Source of the DNA: Desulfarculaceae bacterium
GTDB taxonomy: Bacteria; Desulfobacterota; Desulfarculia; Desulfarculales; Desulfarculaceae
Assembly (NCBI GenBank): GCA_021737145.1
Contig: JAIPEN010000011.1
Span: forward strand, 83,734 to 147,733
DNA: 64,000 bases
Reading direction: 5' to 3'
Under the pieces are notes generated by a model. It made no database searches, had not been told where the DNA came from, and worked only from the letters and a program-made list of their open reading frames with translations. The translations under genes were made by a program, and so were the position numbers. Below are positions 16,203-25,524 of the stretch, one piece after another; position 1 is the first letter of the stretch; every line of letters begins with the position of its first letter.

Positions 16203-17534
16203 TTAGCGCAGAAAGCCGGCTAAAAGCTTGGCCCCCCGCTTGATGAGCCGCGGGCCGCCGTGTTTGAGCAGCCCGGCCACGCGGCGGGGGTTGAGGTAAA
16301 AGCCCAGATAGGCCCGGCGTCGCCAGGCCTCCAGCTCCTCGCGGGAGAAGTGCTCGCCGTCGAACTCGGCCCAGGGCTCCGCTTCGGGGCAGTCGGCGGC
16401 CAGTCCGGTGGCCGGGTAGGGGGTGGCCAGGTGAAAAGAGGCCAGGCCAGCGGGCAGGGACTTGGCCAGGTCCAGGGTGGCGGCCCGGTCCTGGTCGCTC
16501 TCGCCGGGAAAGCCCAGCATGAAAAAGCAGGCCGCCTGCATCCCGGCCTCCACGGTATGGGCCACCGCGGCGCGCGCCTGGTCTGGCGTGATCTGTTTGC
16601 CCAGGCGCTCCAGCACCGCCGGGGAGCCCGACTCCACCCCATAGTGCACCAAGTGGCAGCCCGCCCCGGCCAGGGCCGAGAGCAGCTCCGGGTCCACGGT
16701 GTCCACCCGGGTCTGGCAGCACCAGGCCAGGCCGGGGTTCATCTCCTCGAGGGCGGCGCACAGCTCCAGGACGCGCTCCCGGTTGGCCGTGAACTCCAGG
16801 TCCATGAAGTAGAAATTTTTGGCCCCCAGGCGGGCCACGGCCTCCACCTCGGCCAGCACCCGCTCCAGGGGCTTGTAGCGCACCCCGGTCCCGTACATGG
16901 CCTTTAGGCAGAAGCGGCAGGCAAAGGGGCAGCCCCGGCTGGTCTCGATGAGGGCGAAGTCCGGCCCCAGCACCTCGTACTCGTAGAGATGGGGCGGGGC
17001 CAGGTCAAAGGCGGGCAGAGGCAAGCCGGCCAGGTCCACCGGCCGGGGCTCCGGGCCCAGCATGAGCTCGCCGCCGGCCAGCCAGGCCGCGCCGGGGACG
17101 GCCGCGCGCGCTTGCCCCCCAGCCAGGGCGGCGGCGGCCAGCTCGGGCTCGCCCCGCACCAGGGCCCGGGCCCCGGTGAGCCGGAGCACCTCGGCCGGGT
17201 CCACCGTGCCGTGCACCCCCAGCACCACCAGGCCGGGATGCTCCAGCCCTCGGGCCAGCTCGCCAAAGGCGGCCAGCTCCAGGTTGGGGCATTGCCAGCG
17301 GTCCAGGGGGCTGGAGGTGATGACGGCGGTGTCGGCCCGGGAGGCCAGGGCCTTGATCACCGAGGGCGAGGTGGGCACCGCCCGCGCGTCGACCAGCTCC
17401 ACCGTGGCCCCTTGGGCCCGCAGCAGGGCGGCCAGGTTCAAAAGATCCAGGGGAGGCCAGCGGCGGTTGTGGCGCTTGCCCTTGCGGCTGACCGCGCCCT
17501 CCCACGCCGGGTTGATGAGAACTACGTCGGGCAT
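16203..17534 (-). CDS. B12-binding radical SAM protein
   Basis: A 443-residue class B radical SAM enzyme. The N-terminal 170 residues have a cobalamin-binding-like Rossmann fold beginning DVVLINPAWEG. The radical SAM cluster motif is CPFACRFC, followed by the usual glycine-rich strand MDLEFTANRERV and a later GVESGSPAVLERLGK segment. Such enzymes catalyse methylations or ring rearrangements (BchE, HpnP-like). The substrate is not evident from neighbours. A start at MPDVVL is preferred over a GTG five codons upstream; neither has a strong ribosome-binding site. Confidence 0.88.
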   Translation of the reverse strand: MPDVVLINPAWEGAVSRKGKRHNRRWPPLDLLNLAALLRAQGATVELVDARAVPTSPSVIKALASRADTAVITSSPLDRWQCPNLELAAFGELARGLEHPGLVVLGVHGTVDPAEVLRLTGARALVRGEPELAAAALAGGQARAAVPGAAWLAGGELMLGPEPRPVDLAGLPLPAFDLAPPHLYEYEVLGPDFALIETSRGCPFACRFCLKAMYGTGVRYKPLERVLAEVEAVARLGAKNFYFMDLEFTANRERVLELCAALEEMNPGLAWCCQTRVDTVDPELLSALAGAGCHLVHYGVESGSPAVLERLGKQITPDQARAAVAHTVEAGMQAACFFMLGFPGESDQDRAATLDLAKSLPAGLASFHLATPYPATGLAADCPEAEPWAEFDGEHFSREELEAWRRRAYLGFYLNPRRVAGLLKHGGPRLIKRGAKLLAGFLR

Positions 17535-17625
17535 GACCAGTGCCGCCACGGCCAGCGGGCCAGAATGGATGGCGATATGGGGCCCGGCCGCGCCGGTGGT
17601 TCAGGCTTCATGTCACGCCGGAATG

Positions 17626-18459
17626 TTAGAAGGCGTAGCTGCCGCTGACCAGCAGGGCGGTGGTGTTGTAGAAGTTGCCCTGCACGTTGAGGCGCCAGCG
17701 CTTGCTCAGGAAGAAGTCGATGCCCGCGAAGAAGCCAAGCTGCATCTCGGGCTCGTAGTCGGTGTCCACGCTGCCCCGGCCCACCCCGGAAATGTTCCAG
17801 TTGCCGGTCAGGCTGCCGTCGGCATACATGTACTTGGCGCCGATGTAGGGCACCCAGCGCTTGAACTTCCAGTAGGCGCTGATGGTGGCGTCGGCCTGCC
17901 AGTAGCTGAAGGTGGTGTCGGTTTCCAGGCCCTTGGTGCTCACGCTGCCGCCGGTGACGGTCCAGGAGTCGGCCGGGCGGTCGTCGTAGCGGTAGTAGCG
18001 CAGGCTGGCCGCGATGCCGAAGCCCTTTTTCTTGTGCTGCTGATAGATCTGGCCCTTGATGCCGAAGGCCCAGGAGAAGACCGTGCCCAGGCTGCTCTCC
18101 ACGCTGTAGGTGCCGAAGCCGGAGACTTTCACGTCGCCGGCCAGGCGGCCGTCCACCGTGGCGCCCAGCTCGGCCCACACGTTGAGGCGGTCGATGATGC
18201 CGTAGGTGATGATCGCGGCCGCGGTGGTGTCCTGCTTGATCTCCACGTTGGTCTTGGGGGCGATGATGTTGCCCCCGGTGCCGTTGGAGTTGAGGCTGGT
18301 GTCCTTCATCTTGGTGTCATTGACATAGCTGCCCTGAACCCCGATCTCGAACATGCCCTTTTTGATGAAGTAAAAGGAGCTGCCCATCTCGGCGGCGGCG
18401 GCCGGTGCCGCGCCCGCGAGCAGCAGAGCCAGGGCTAGCAGAAGGATTTTCTTGGCCAT
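17626..18459 (-). CDS. Outer-membrane beta-barrel protein
   Basis: A 277-residue exported protein. A Sec signal (MAKKILLLALALLLAG to AAAAE) is followed by alternating amphipathic strands (FEIGVQGSYVND, IAASLRYYRY, ISAYWKFKRWVPYIGAKYMY) and a C-terminal aromatic residue (SGSYAF), the hallmark of proteins inserted by the BAM complex. Length fits an 8-12 stranded barrel. Specific function is unknown. ATG at 18459 is chosen because GGGAGG lies 7 nt upstream. It is divergent from the PAS-LuxR regulator, which may control it. Confidence 0.85.
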   Translation of the reverse strand: MAKKILLLALALLLAGAAPAAAAEMGSSFYFIKKGMFEIGVQGSYVNDTKMKDTSLNSNGTGGNIIAPKTNVEIKQDTTAAAIITYGIIDRLNVWAELGATVDGRLAGDVKVSGFGTYSVESSLGTVFSWAFGIKGQIYQQHKKKGFGIAASLRYYRYDDRPADSWTVTGGSVSTKGLETDTTFSYWQADATISAYWKFKRWVPYIGAKYMYADGSLTGNWNISGVGRGSVDTDYEPEMQLGFFAGIDFFLSKRWRLNVQGNFYNTTALLVSGSYAF

Positions 18460-18671
18460 GCCGGTTCCTCCCAAGGGGCGCGGCTAGCCCCGCCAGTGCA
18501 CTCGGACCATACAATTCCACCAGCGGGGGGCACGCCCTCTCACCCTACATAGCACAAGTCAATCGGTGGAGACCACTATATTTTGTAGTATTTGCCCTGA
18601 TTTCGCCCCTGGGGCCATATCCGGGCGGCCCCGGTGGGAGTGCACCGGGCCGGGGCGGGCCGCCAGCGGGC

Positions 18672-18700
18672 TTGACACGGGCCATGGGCGTGAGAATATG
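18672..18700 (+). promoter_or_regulatory. Predicted promoter of the PAS-LuxR gene
   Basis: TTGACA (18672-18677), a 17-bp spacer and AATATG (18695-18700), 45 bp before the start codon of the regulator gene. An AT-rich stretch near 18570-18590 may hold the divergent promoter of the outer-membrane protein. Confidence 0.5.
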
Positions 18701-18745
18701 TAACTCGACCCCGCGTGACGGGGCCGGCCGGAGCGGAGGTGGCAC

Positions 18746-19393
18746 ATGTCCGGAAAGAGCGACTTTTCGGTGAACGGCTTCACCCAGGCCATCCTGGAGA
18801 GCATCGACGACCCGGTGCAGGTGATCGACCGGGGCTTTCGGGTGGTGTGGTGCAACTCCTTCGGCAATCAGACCCGCACCTGGCGGCCCGAGGAGTTGGT
18901 GGGCCAGGTCTGTCACCGCGCCTTCTTCGGCCGCTCCACCCCCTGCCCGGACTGCCCCATCAAGCAGACCTTCGCCAACAACCGCCCCGCGGTGCGCGAG
19001 AAGATGATCCCCTTGCCCGAGGGGGGCCACGAGTGGCGGCGGGTGCACTCCTGGCCCATCACCGGGCCGGACGGCCGCGTCCGCTACGTGGTCAAGCTGG
19101 GGTTCGCCATCACCGGCCAAAAGCAGGACCAGGCCCGGCTGGAGCGCTATCTGGGCCGCTTGGAAAACGCGGTGGGCGAGTCCATGCCCCCCCTGCCCGC
19201 CGAGGGCCTCACCTCCCGCCAGCGCCAGGTGCTTTCCCTGCTGGCCCAGGGCTTCAGTAACCCCGAGATCGCCCGGGTGCTGGGCCTGAGCCCCCACACC
19301 ATCAAGACCCACGTCACGCATATTTTTGAAAAATTAGGTGTGGAAGACAGAGTGACCGCGGCGGCGACAGCGGCCAGGTTAGGCATGGTTTAG
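18746..19393 (+). CDS. PAS domain LuxR-type regulator
   Basis: A 215-residue one-component regulator. Residues 10-125 form a PAS domain with a cysteine motif, CHRAFFGRSTPCPDCP, found in PAS sensors of sulfate reducers and possibly binding a cofactor or metal. Residues 150-215 are a LuxR/GerE helix-turn-helix (LTSRQRQVLSLLAQGFSN, then IARVLGLSPHTIKTHVTHIF). There is no receiver domain, so it senses a cytoplasmic signal directly. A GGAGG-like site precedes the ATG. The divergent outer-membrane protein gene is the most obvious target. Confidence 0.9.
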   Translation: MSGKSDFSVNGFTQAILESIDDPVQVIDRGFRVVWCNSFGNQTRTWRPEELVGQVCHRAFFGRSTPCPDCPIKQTFANNRPAVREKMIPLPEGGHEWRRVHSWPITGPDGRVRYVVKLGFAITGQKQDQARLERYLGRLENAVGESMPPLPAEGLTSRQRQVLSLLAQGFSNPEIARVLGLSPHTIKTHVTHIFEKLGVEDRVTAAATAARLGMV

Positions 19394-19800
19394 AAGGCCG
19401 CGCCCCCAGGCGCGCCTATACTGCATTACGCACCGCGCTCCAGCCTCTACGTTCCTTGGTCTCGTCTCCGGCCCGGACCCCGGGCGGCTCCGAAGAGAGA
19501 AGAGGGGGATAAAAAAAGAAAAGGCGTTTTTTGCCGGGGTCACCCTGGGCCGGCATAAGGGTTGTTGCCTTAGAGTGGGGCTCGTAGGCGGGGCGGAGAC
19601 GCAGTGCCGGAGACGCGGAGAAGGGCCGTGGAAACCCAACAAGGCTTGTTGGAGTGAGGTCAAGGCGATGCGCGGAAATGCCGGCCCCGAGGCGACCCCG
19701 GCGGTGGGGTGGTTGAGGGAAAAGAAATAAGAAATCGCGACTAAGAAGTTTCGAGCGATAGCGTAGGTTGGGTAGAGCGAAGCGAAACCCAACAATTCCC
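19394..19800. other. Intergenic region with repeat-like sequence, no gene
   Basis: 407 bp between convergent genes. A minus-strand open frame of 138 codons crosses it but has low-complexity composition and no ribosome-binding site, so it is not accepted. The region contains G- and purine-rich stretches and the inverted repeat at 19767-19793. Confidence 0.6.
19767..19793. repeat. Inverted repeat next to the antiporter gene end
   Basis: GTTGGGT and ACCCAAC flank a 13-nt AGAGCGAAGCGAA-type centre. This TTGGGTTTCGCTTCGCTC-like sequence is familiar as a dispersed intergenic repeat in many proteobacterial genomes. It lies 8 bp past the stop of the antiporter gene and could also act as a terminator. 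Confidence 0.6.
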
Positions 19801-21786
19801 CTACCTGAACAGCGCCCGCACCCCCTCCATGGCCTCGGGTTCGGCCAGGATGACCAGGTAGTCGCCCTGGTTGAGTATCGTGTCCGCGCCGGGGTTGGGA
19901 GTGGTCTTGTCGCCCCGGCTTACGGCCAGGGCGGTGACTCCGTGCTTCTTGCGCAGGCCCAACTCGGCGATGGTCTTGCCCACGCTCACCGCGCCCGGAT
20001 GCACCTGTAGGGTGGCGATGTTCACGTCCGGGATCATGCGGCAGATCTCCTGCTGCCCGCCGCTGGGCGCGGCCAGGCCCCGGAGCATCTCGTAGCCCTC
20101 GGCCCGAAGCGCGGCCACCTGGCGCTCGATCTCGCCCTGGGGCACCAGAAAGCGCCTGAGCACCCGGGCGAAGATCTCCACCGCGGTCTCGTATTCCTCG
20201 GGCACCACCTCGTCGGCCCCCAAGTCGTAGAGCGCGGGCATCTCCTGCAAAAAGCGGGTGCGCGCGATCACGTACAGGGCTGGGTTCAAGTCCTTGGCCG
20301 TGGCCACGATGTGGCGGGCGGCCACCGGGTCGGCGATGGCCACCACCAGCACCCGGGCCTTGGACAGCCCCGCGTGCTCCAGCACCGCCGGGTTCATGGC
20401 GTCGCCAAAGATGATGGGCTCGCCCTTGGCCGCCTCCCGGTTCACCGTGGAGGAGTTCATCTCCACCACCACGTAGGGGATGCCCGCCGACTTGGCCGCC
20501 CGGGTCACGTTTTGGCCGTTGATGCCGTAGCCCACCACCATCACGTGGCCCATCATGTGCTGCACCCCGTGCTCCTGGGCCATGTCTCCGGCCCGGCCGC
20601 CGTGCCGGAGGCGGGTGAGCAGGGGGCTGCTCCGGGCCAGGCGCTGGCCCGCCCAGACCAGGGCCGGGGTCAGGGCCATGGTCAAGACAGCCACATCCAG
20701 CATGAGCTGGTAGGCGTTTTGGCTCAGCAGGCCCAGCTTGATGCCCCCCCGGGCCAGCACGAAGGAGAACTCGCCCACCTGGGACAGGGTGAGCCCCACC
20801 CCCAAAGCCACCCTGAGCGGCAGGCGCAGCGCCAGGGCCGCGCCCCCGGCCAACAGGCTCTTGCCCAGCAGCACCAGGCCGGTGCCCAGGGCCACCCAGC
20901 CGGGATGGGCCAGCAGGAAGCTCAGGTCCATGAGCATGCCGATGGACACGAAGAACAGGCTGGTGAACAGGTCCCGCATGGGGATGACGCTGCCGATGGC
21001 CTGGTGGGAATAGCGCGAGCCGGCCAGGATGAGCCCGGCCAAAAAGGCCCCCAGGGCCAGGGAAAGCCCGGCCCAGGAGGTGAGCCAGGTCACGCCCAGG
21101 AGCACCACCACCACCGCGATGATGAACAGCTCGCGGTTGCGGGTGGCGGCCATGCGGTGCATCAGGTGGGGGAAGACCCAGCGGGCCCCCACCAGGATGA
21201 TGGCCACCGCGGCCAGGCCCTTGGCCAGAAGCTCCCAGCCCATCTCGCCCGGGGGCTTGGCCCCGGCCGGGGTGGCGGCCAAAAAGGGCATGGCCAGGAG
21301 CATGGCCACCACCGCGACGTCCTGGAACAGGAGGATGCCCAGGGAGGTGCGCCCGGTGGGGCCGTCCAGGGCCGCCTTGTCCTGCAACAGCTTGAGCACG
21401 ATGGCCGTGGAGGACAGGGCCAGGATGAAACCGGCGAACACCGCCTGGCCGGTGCGCTCGCCCAGGGCCAGGGCCACTCCCGCGCTGACGGCCACGGTGA
21501 GCCCCACCTGGAGCGCGCCGCCCAACAGGGCGGGACGGCGCATCTGCTTCAGCTGGGTGGTGGAGAACTCCAGGCCGATGGTGAACAAGAGCAGGATGAT
21601 GCCGATTTCGGCCAGGGTCTCCACCTCGTGCACCGAGGAGATGAGCCCGAAGCCGTGCGGCCCGGCCAAGACGCCGGTGAGCAAAAAGCCCACCACCGGC
21701 GGCAGCTTGATGCGGTGGAACAAGTAGACCACCCCGGCGGCCAGGGCGTAGATGATCACGATGTCTTTTAAGAGCACGCCTTCCAT
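19801..21786 (-). CDS. Kef-type monovalent cation/proton antiporter
   Basis: A 661-residue CPA2 transporter. About twelve membrane segments fill residues 1-390, with the family signature FTIGLEFS and SSTAIVLKLLQD. A cytoplasmic RCK_N domain follows (VVGYGINGQNVTRAAKSAG, a Rossmann NAD-binding motif with the acidic strand end VVVEMN). A C-terminal RCK_C/TrkA_C domain starts near residue 570. This is the KefB/KefC/YbaL arrangement: potassium efflux or pH control gated by nucleotide. No accessory KefF/KefG gene is adjacent. The gene is monocistronic. Confidence 0.92.
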   Translation of the reverse strand: MEGVLLKDIVIIYALAAGVVYLFHRIKLPPVVGFLLTGVLAGPHGFGLISSVHEVETLAEIGIILLLFTIGLEFSTTQLKQMRRPALLGGALQVGLTVAVSAGVALALGERTGQAVFAGFILALSSTAIVLKLLQDKAALDGPTGRTSLGILLFQDVAVVAMLLAMPFLAATPAGAKPPGEMGWELLAKGLAAVAIILVGARWVFPHLMHRMAATRNRELFIIAVVVVLLGVTWLTSWAGLSLALGAFLAGLILAGSRYSHQAIGSVIPMRDLFTSLFFVSIGMLMDLSFLLAHPGWVALGTGLVLLGKSLLAGGAALALRLPLRVALGVGLTLSQVGEFSFVLARGGIKLGLLSQNAYQLMLDVAVLTMALTPALVWAGQRLARSSPLLTRLRHGGRAGDMAQEHGVQHMMGHVMVVGYGINGQNVTRAAKSAGIPYVVVEMNSSTVNREAAKGEPIIFGDAMNPAVLEHAGLSKARVLVVAIADPVAARHIVATAKDLNPALYVIARTRFLQEMPALYDLGADEVVPEEYETAVEIFARVLRRFLVPQGEIERQVAALRAEGYEMLRGLAAPSGGQQEICRMIPDVNIATLQVHPGAVSVGKTIAELGLRKKHGVTALAVSRGDKTTPNPGADTILNQGDYLVILAEPEAMEGVRALFR

Positions 21787-22115
21787 GAGTTCATATTAAT
21801 GGGGGGCGGGGCCCAAGGGAAGAACAACCGGCAGGGGCGGGGCAAAACAGCTGGTGAGGTGGTGATAAAGGACAAGTAGTACGTAAAATATAGATATGTT
21901 GCGGGGCGGGCTTTAACCCATGGTTTTGAAATGAAAAAGGAGGAGGCTTTTCAGCAAGGGTGTGGTCTAGAGCAAAGCATTTACCTTAGCACTGGGCGTA
22001 TCGTGAAGAAGTGCGCAGTTGTTCTGTCGCGCTAGCGCGTAGAGCAAGGCTCCGGCTCGCTGCTGAGGGGCCGCTACCTTAAAAAAAGTAGACTATCGTT
22101 CATAGGCAAGGGCTT
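21787..22115. other. Intergenic region, nothing supportable
   Basis: 329 bp with lower GC than its surroundings. A 34-codon plus-strand frame near 21930 lacks a ribosome-binding site and is not accepted. A short palindrome CGCGCTAGCGCG occurs near 22028. No promoter or RNA is recognised. Confidence 0.5.
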
Positions 22116-22310
22116 TTAATAAAGGCGGAACTTCGGCCTCCGCTTTTTAAGCATGGCATCGAAAGGATCAACGGTGCCTTCTTTGCCTGTGTAGGGATTA
22201 GTGTTGCCAGTCGTGCTGTAGTTGTTCCAAACGTTACCGTCAGGTTTGCTCCTGTGGTGCGGGGGCACCCAGGTCCCGTCCCTCCTGAAATGACCTTTTA
22301 CATAAACCAT
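22116..22310 (-). CDS. Small YVKGHFR-type hypothetical protein
   Basis: A 64-residue protein: VYVKGHFRRDGTWVPPHHRS, then a WNNYSTTGNTNPYTGK segment. This pattern (YV.G..R.DGT.V..H.RS with N..NPYTG) is a recurrent small motif in bacterial proteins, often at the end of secreted ones, but its function is unknown. Here it stands alone without a signal peptide. GGAG lies 9 nt before the ATG. The region is AT-rich compared with its neighbours, hinting at transfer. Confidence 0.6.
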   Translation of the reverse strand: MVYVKGHFRRDGTWVPPHHRSKPDGNVWNNYSTTGNTNPYTGKEGTVDPFDAMLKKRRPKFRLY

Positions 22311-22548
22311 ACCAATGCTCCAAATAGGTTGCTAATCCCTATTTTATTGTGGGGTTGTTTTTTGTCAACATCTTGTGTGCAAATAATTTATTTCACTATA
22401 TATGGTGTAGGTGAGGCTATGCGGGGTGGTCAATTTTACCTCCCAACTTCCCCTCCTCTCCTTTCCCCTTGCCCTGGGCCCCTGTCCCGCGATACCTAGG
22501 GTAGACTAGATACAGGCGCCGCACGCCACCCCATCCCAGGAGCCAGAC

Positions 22549-24558
22549 ATGGACAGCTACCCCCTCTTGTTCGAGCCCATCACCCTGAACCAGCTGGAAC
22601 TGCGCAACCGCATCGTGGTGCCGGCCATGCACCTGAACTGCACTCCCGGCGGGGCGGTGAGCGACCAGCTGGTGGCCTTTTACCGGGAGCGGGCCGCCGG
22701 CGGGGCCGGATTGATGATCGTGGGCGGCTGCGTGATCAACGAGAAAGCGGGCGGGCCCATCTTCGTGAGCCTGATGAAGGACGAGGACATCCCCGGTTTC
22801 GAGCGCCTGGCCTCGGCGGGCCACGAGCACGGGGCCAAGGTGGGGGCCCAGCTCTACATGGCCGGGGCCTACTCCCACGCCATGCTCATAGGGGGCGAGG
22901 CCATAAGCGCCAGCGCCCACACCTCGCGCTACACCAAGGAAGACTGCCGGGCCATGAGCCTGGAGGAGATAGACCAGGTGCAGGACGACTTCGCGGCCGC
23001 CGCCCGGCGGGCCCAGGAAGCGGGCCTGGACATGGTGGAGATTTTGGGCTCGGCGGGGTACCTGATCTGTCAGTTCCTCTCGCCGGCCATCAACCAGCGC
23101 GAGGACGAGTACGGCGGCTCGGTGGAAAACCGCATGCGCTTCGGTCTGGAGACCATCGCCAAGGTGCGGGCCGCGGTGGGCGGCGACTTCTGCGTGGGCA
23201 TCCGCATCGCGGGCAACGACTTCGTGCCCGGCAGCCACACCAACGAGGAGGCGGCCATGTTCGCCCGGGCCTGCGAAGAGGCCGGGGTGGACCTGATCAA
23301 CGTCACCGGCGGGTGGCACGAGACCCGGGTGCCCCAGATCACCCAGGAGCTGCCTCCGGGCGGGTTCAGCTATCTGGCCCGGGGGGTCAAGTGGGCGGTG
23401 GACAAGGTGCCCGTGGCCGCCAGCAACCGCATCCACAGCCCGGATCTGGCCGAGGGCATCCTGGCCCGGGGCGATGCGGACCTGGTGTGCCTGGGGCGGC
23501 CCATGCTGGCCGACCCCGAGCTGCCCATGAAGGCCCAGGCGGGCCTGTCCAAGCTGATCCGGCGCTGCGTGGCCTGCAACCAGGGCTGCTTTGACGCCAT
23601 CCCCCAGATGAAGCCGGTGGGCTGCATGGTCAACCCCCGGGCCGGGCGCGAGGCCAAGGACCCCGGGCCCGAGCCGGCGGCCGCGCCCAAGAAGGTGGTG
23701 GTCATCGGCGGCGGCCCGGCGGGCTGTCAGGCGGCCATCACCGCGGCCGGACGGGGGCACCGGGTGGTGCTCATGGAAAAGGCCGAGAGCCTGGGCGGGC
23801 AGATCGCCTGGTGGAATGAGCCCTTGATGAAAAACGACTTCGGCTCCATCCCCGCCTGGCAGGCGGCCACCCTGGAGGACCTGGAGGTGGAGGTGCAACT
23901 GGGCGCCGAGGCCACGGCCGAGACGGTGGCCGGGCTGGGGCCCGACGCGGTGGTGCTGGCCACGGGCAGCGCCCCGGCCAGGCCGCCCATCCCCGGCGCG
24001 GACGGGGAGCGGGTGTTCACCGCCTGGGAGGTGATCTCGGGCCAGGCCCTTTGCCAAGGGCGGGTGGTGGTCATCGGCGGCGGAGCGGTGGGCCTGGAGA
24101 CCGCCCTGTACGTGGCCCGCCAGGGGGCCCTGACCCCGGAGCAGACCTACTTCATCGAGCTGTTCGGGGCCGAGACCCCGGAGGTGACCGCCCGCCTGGT
24201 GGCCCAGGGCAGCCACCCGGTGACCGTGTTGGAGGCCCTGCCCAAGATCGGGGCGGGCATCGGCCGCTCCACCCGCTGGATCACCTTCGGGCTGATCAAG
24301 CGCTTTGGGGTCACGGTGCACACCAAGGTTGAGGTCAAGGCCATCGGCCAGGGCACGGTGACCGCGGTGATCGACGGCCAAGAGCAGGAGCTCCAGGCCG
24401 ACACGGTGATCCTGGCCACCGGCACCAAGCCGCAAGACGGCCTGGCCGCCGAGCTGGAGGCCCGGGGGATCGAGGTGCTGGCCGTGGGCGACGCCGGGGG
24501 CGGGGCCGACGCCCTGGCCGCCATCCGCTCGGGCTACAAGGCGGGGGCCGGCCTATAA
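22549..24558 (+). CDS. NADH:flavin oxidoreductase (2,4-dienoyl-CoA reductase type)
   Basis: A 669-residue multidomain flavoprotein. Residues 1-345 are an old-yellow-enzyme FMN barrel. A 4Fe-4S site follows: RRCVACNQGCF and a fourth Cys in VGCMVNPRAG. Residues of about 380-669 contain FAD- and NAD-binding Rossmann folds (VVVIGGGPAGCQAA and VVVIGGGAVGLETALY). This is the architecture of FadH, trimethylamine dehydrogenase and related enoate reductases. Substrate is unknown; reduction of an enoyl-CoA or enone is likely. An epimerase-like gene follows 16 bp downstream. Confidence 0.92.
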   Translation: MDSYPLLFEPITLNQLELRNRIVVPAMHLNCTPGGAVSDQLVAFYRERAAGGAGLMIVGGCVINEKAGGPIFVSLMKDEDIPGFERLASAGHEHGAKVGAQLYMAGAYSHAMLIGGEAISASAHTSRYTKEDCRAMSLEEIDQVQDDFAAAARRAQEAGLDMVEILGSAGYLICQFLSPAINQREDEYGGSVENRMRFGLETIAKVRAAVGGDFCVGIRIAGNDFVPGSHTNEEAAMFARACEEAGVDLINVTGGWHETRVPQITQELPPGGFSYLARGVKWAVDKVPVAASNRIHSPDLAEGILARGDADLVCLGRPMLADPELPMKAQAGLSKLIRRCVACNQGCFDAIPQMKPVGCMVNPRAGREAKDPGPEPAAAPKKVVVIGGGPAGCQAAITAAGRGHRVVLMEKAESLGGQIAWWNEPLMKNDFGSIPAWQAATLEDLEVEVQLGAEATAETVAGLGPDAVVLATGSAPARPPIPGADGERVFTAWEVISGQALCQGRVVVIGGGAVGLETALYVARQGALTPEQTYFIELFGAETPEVTARLVAQGSHPVTVLEALPKIGAGIGRSTRWITFGLIKRFGVTVHTKVEVKAIGQGTVTAVIDGQEQELQADTVILATGTKPQDGLAAELEARGIEVLAVGDAGGGADALAAIRSGYKAGAGL

Positions 24559-24574
24559 GAGAAAGGACCATGAC

Positions 24575-25483
24575 ATGAAGGTGTTGGTCACCGGGGGCAG
24601 CGGATTCGTGGGCACCACCCTGTGCGCCCGCCTGCTGGAGGCCGGGCACGAGGTGAGCGTGCTCACCCGCAGCCAAAAAGGGGCCGAACGCCTGCCCCAG
24701 GGCGTGGCCCCCCTGCTGGGCGACCCCACGGCGCAGGGGCCCTGGCAGGATCAGGCCGCCGCGCACGACGCCTTTGTGAACCTGGCCGGGGCCAGCATCT
24801 TCAACCGCTGGTCCATGGAATACAAGGCCCTGATCCGCTCCAGCCGGATATTGACCACCCGCAACCTGGTTCAGGCCATGGGACGCCGGCCCGAGGGCAG
24901 CGCGCCCGCGGTGCTGGTCTCGGCCTCGGCGGTGGGCTATTACGGCCCCCGGGGCGACGAGGAGCTGAGCGAGGACGACCAGCCGGGCAGCGACTTTTTG
25001 GCCTCGGTGTGCATGGACTGGGAGGGCGAGGCCCTCCAGGCCCGGGACCTGGGCGCGCGGGTGGTGTGCGCCCGCTTCGGCATCGTGCTGGGCACTGGCG
25101 GCGGGGCCCTGGGCCAGATGCTGCCCCTGTTCCGGCTGGGCCTGGGCGGCCCCCTGGGCAGCGGCCAGCAGTGGTTCTCCTGGATTCACCAGCAGGATCT
25201 GGTGGGGGCGCTCATCTTCTGCCTGGAAAAGGACATGAGCGGCCCGGCCAACTGCTGTGCGCCCGCGCCGGTGACCAACCGGGAGCTGGCCGCCAGCCTG
25301 GGGCGGGTCTTGCACCGGCCGGCCTTTTTGCCTGCCCCCGGCTTCGCCATCAAGCTGGCCATGGGCGAGATGGGCTCCATGGTGCTCACCGGCCAGCGGG
25401 TGCTGCCCCAGGCTTTGCTCAGGGCGGGATTCAGCTTCCAGTTCCCCGAGTTGGAAGGGGCGCTGCGGGATCTGCTGGGTTAG
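24575..25483 (+). CDS. SDR39U1 (TIGR01777) family epimerase
   Basis: A 302-residue atypical short-chain dehydrogenase. The NAD(P)-binding motif VTGGSGFVGTTLC is at the N-terminus and the SASAVGYYGPRGDEELSED segment is diagnostic of the SDR39U1/YfcH group. A later GPLGSGQQWFSWIHQQDL and a C-terminal QALLRAGFSFQFPEL fit the DUF1731 tail. No substrate is established for this family. It lies 16 bp after the old-yellow-enzyme gene, with a GAAAGGA site, and is surely co-transcribed. Confidence 0.92.
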   Translation: MKVLVTGGSGFVGTTLCARLLEAGHEVSVLTRSQKGAERLPQGVAPLLGDPTAQGPWQDQAAAHDAFVNLAGASIFNRWSMEYKALIRSSRILTTRNLVQAMGRRPEGSAPAVLVSASAVGYYGPRGDEELSEDDQPGSDFLASVCMDWEGEALQARDLGARVVCARFGIVLGTGGGALGQMLPLFRLGLGGPLGSGQQWFSWIHQQDLVGALIFCLEKDMSGPANCCAPAPVTNRELAASLGRVLHRPAFLPAPGFAIKLAMGEMGSMVLTGQRVLPQALLRAGFSFQFPELEGALRDLLG

Positions 25484-25524
25484 ATGCAAAAGGAGAAAAG
25501 CAGTTAAGAAGGGGGTAGCTGGCA

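Noticed and set aside
19379..19795. 138-codon minus-strand open frame between the LuxR-type and antiporter genes
   Set aside because: No ribosome-binding site, odd composition, it covers a known type of intergenic repeat and overlaps the end of the regulator gene.
20311..21771. Very long plus-strand open frame opposite the antiporter gene, and many similar His/Gln/Gly-rich frames elsewhere
   Set aside because: Antisense shadows caused by high GC at third codon positions. The real proteins lie on the other strand with recognised domains.
21930..22035. 34-codon plus-strand frame MKKEEAFQQG...
   Set aside because: No ribosome-binding site, no recognisable motif, and the length is expected by chance.
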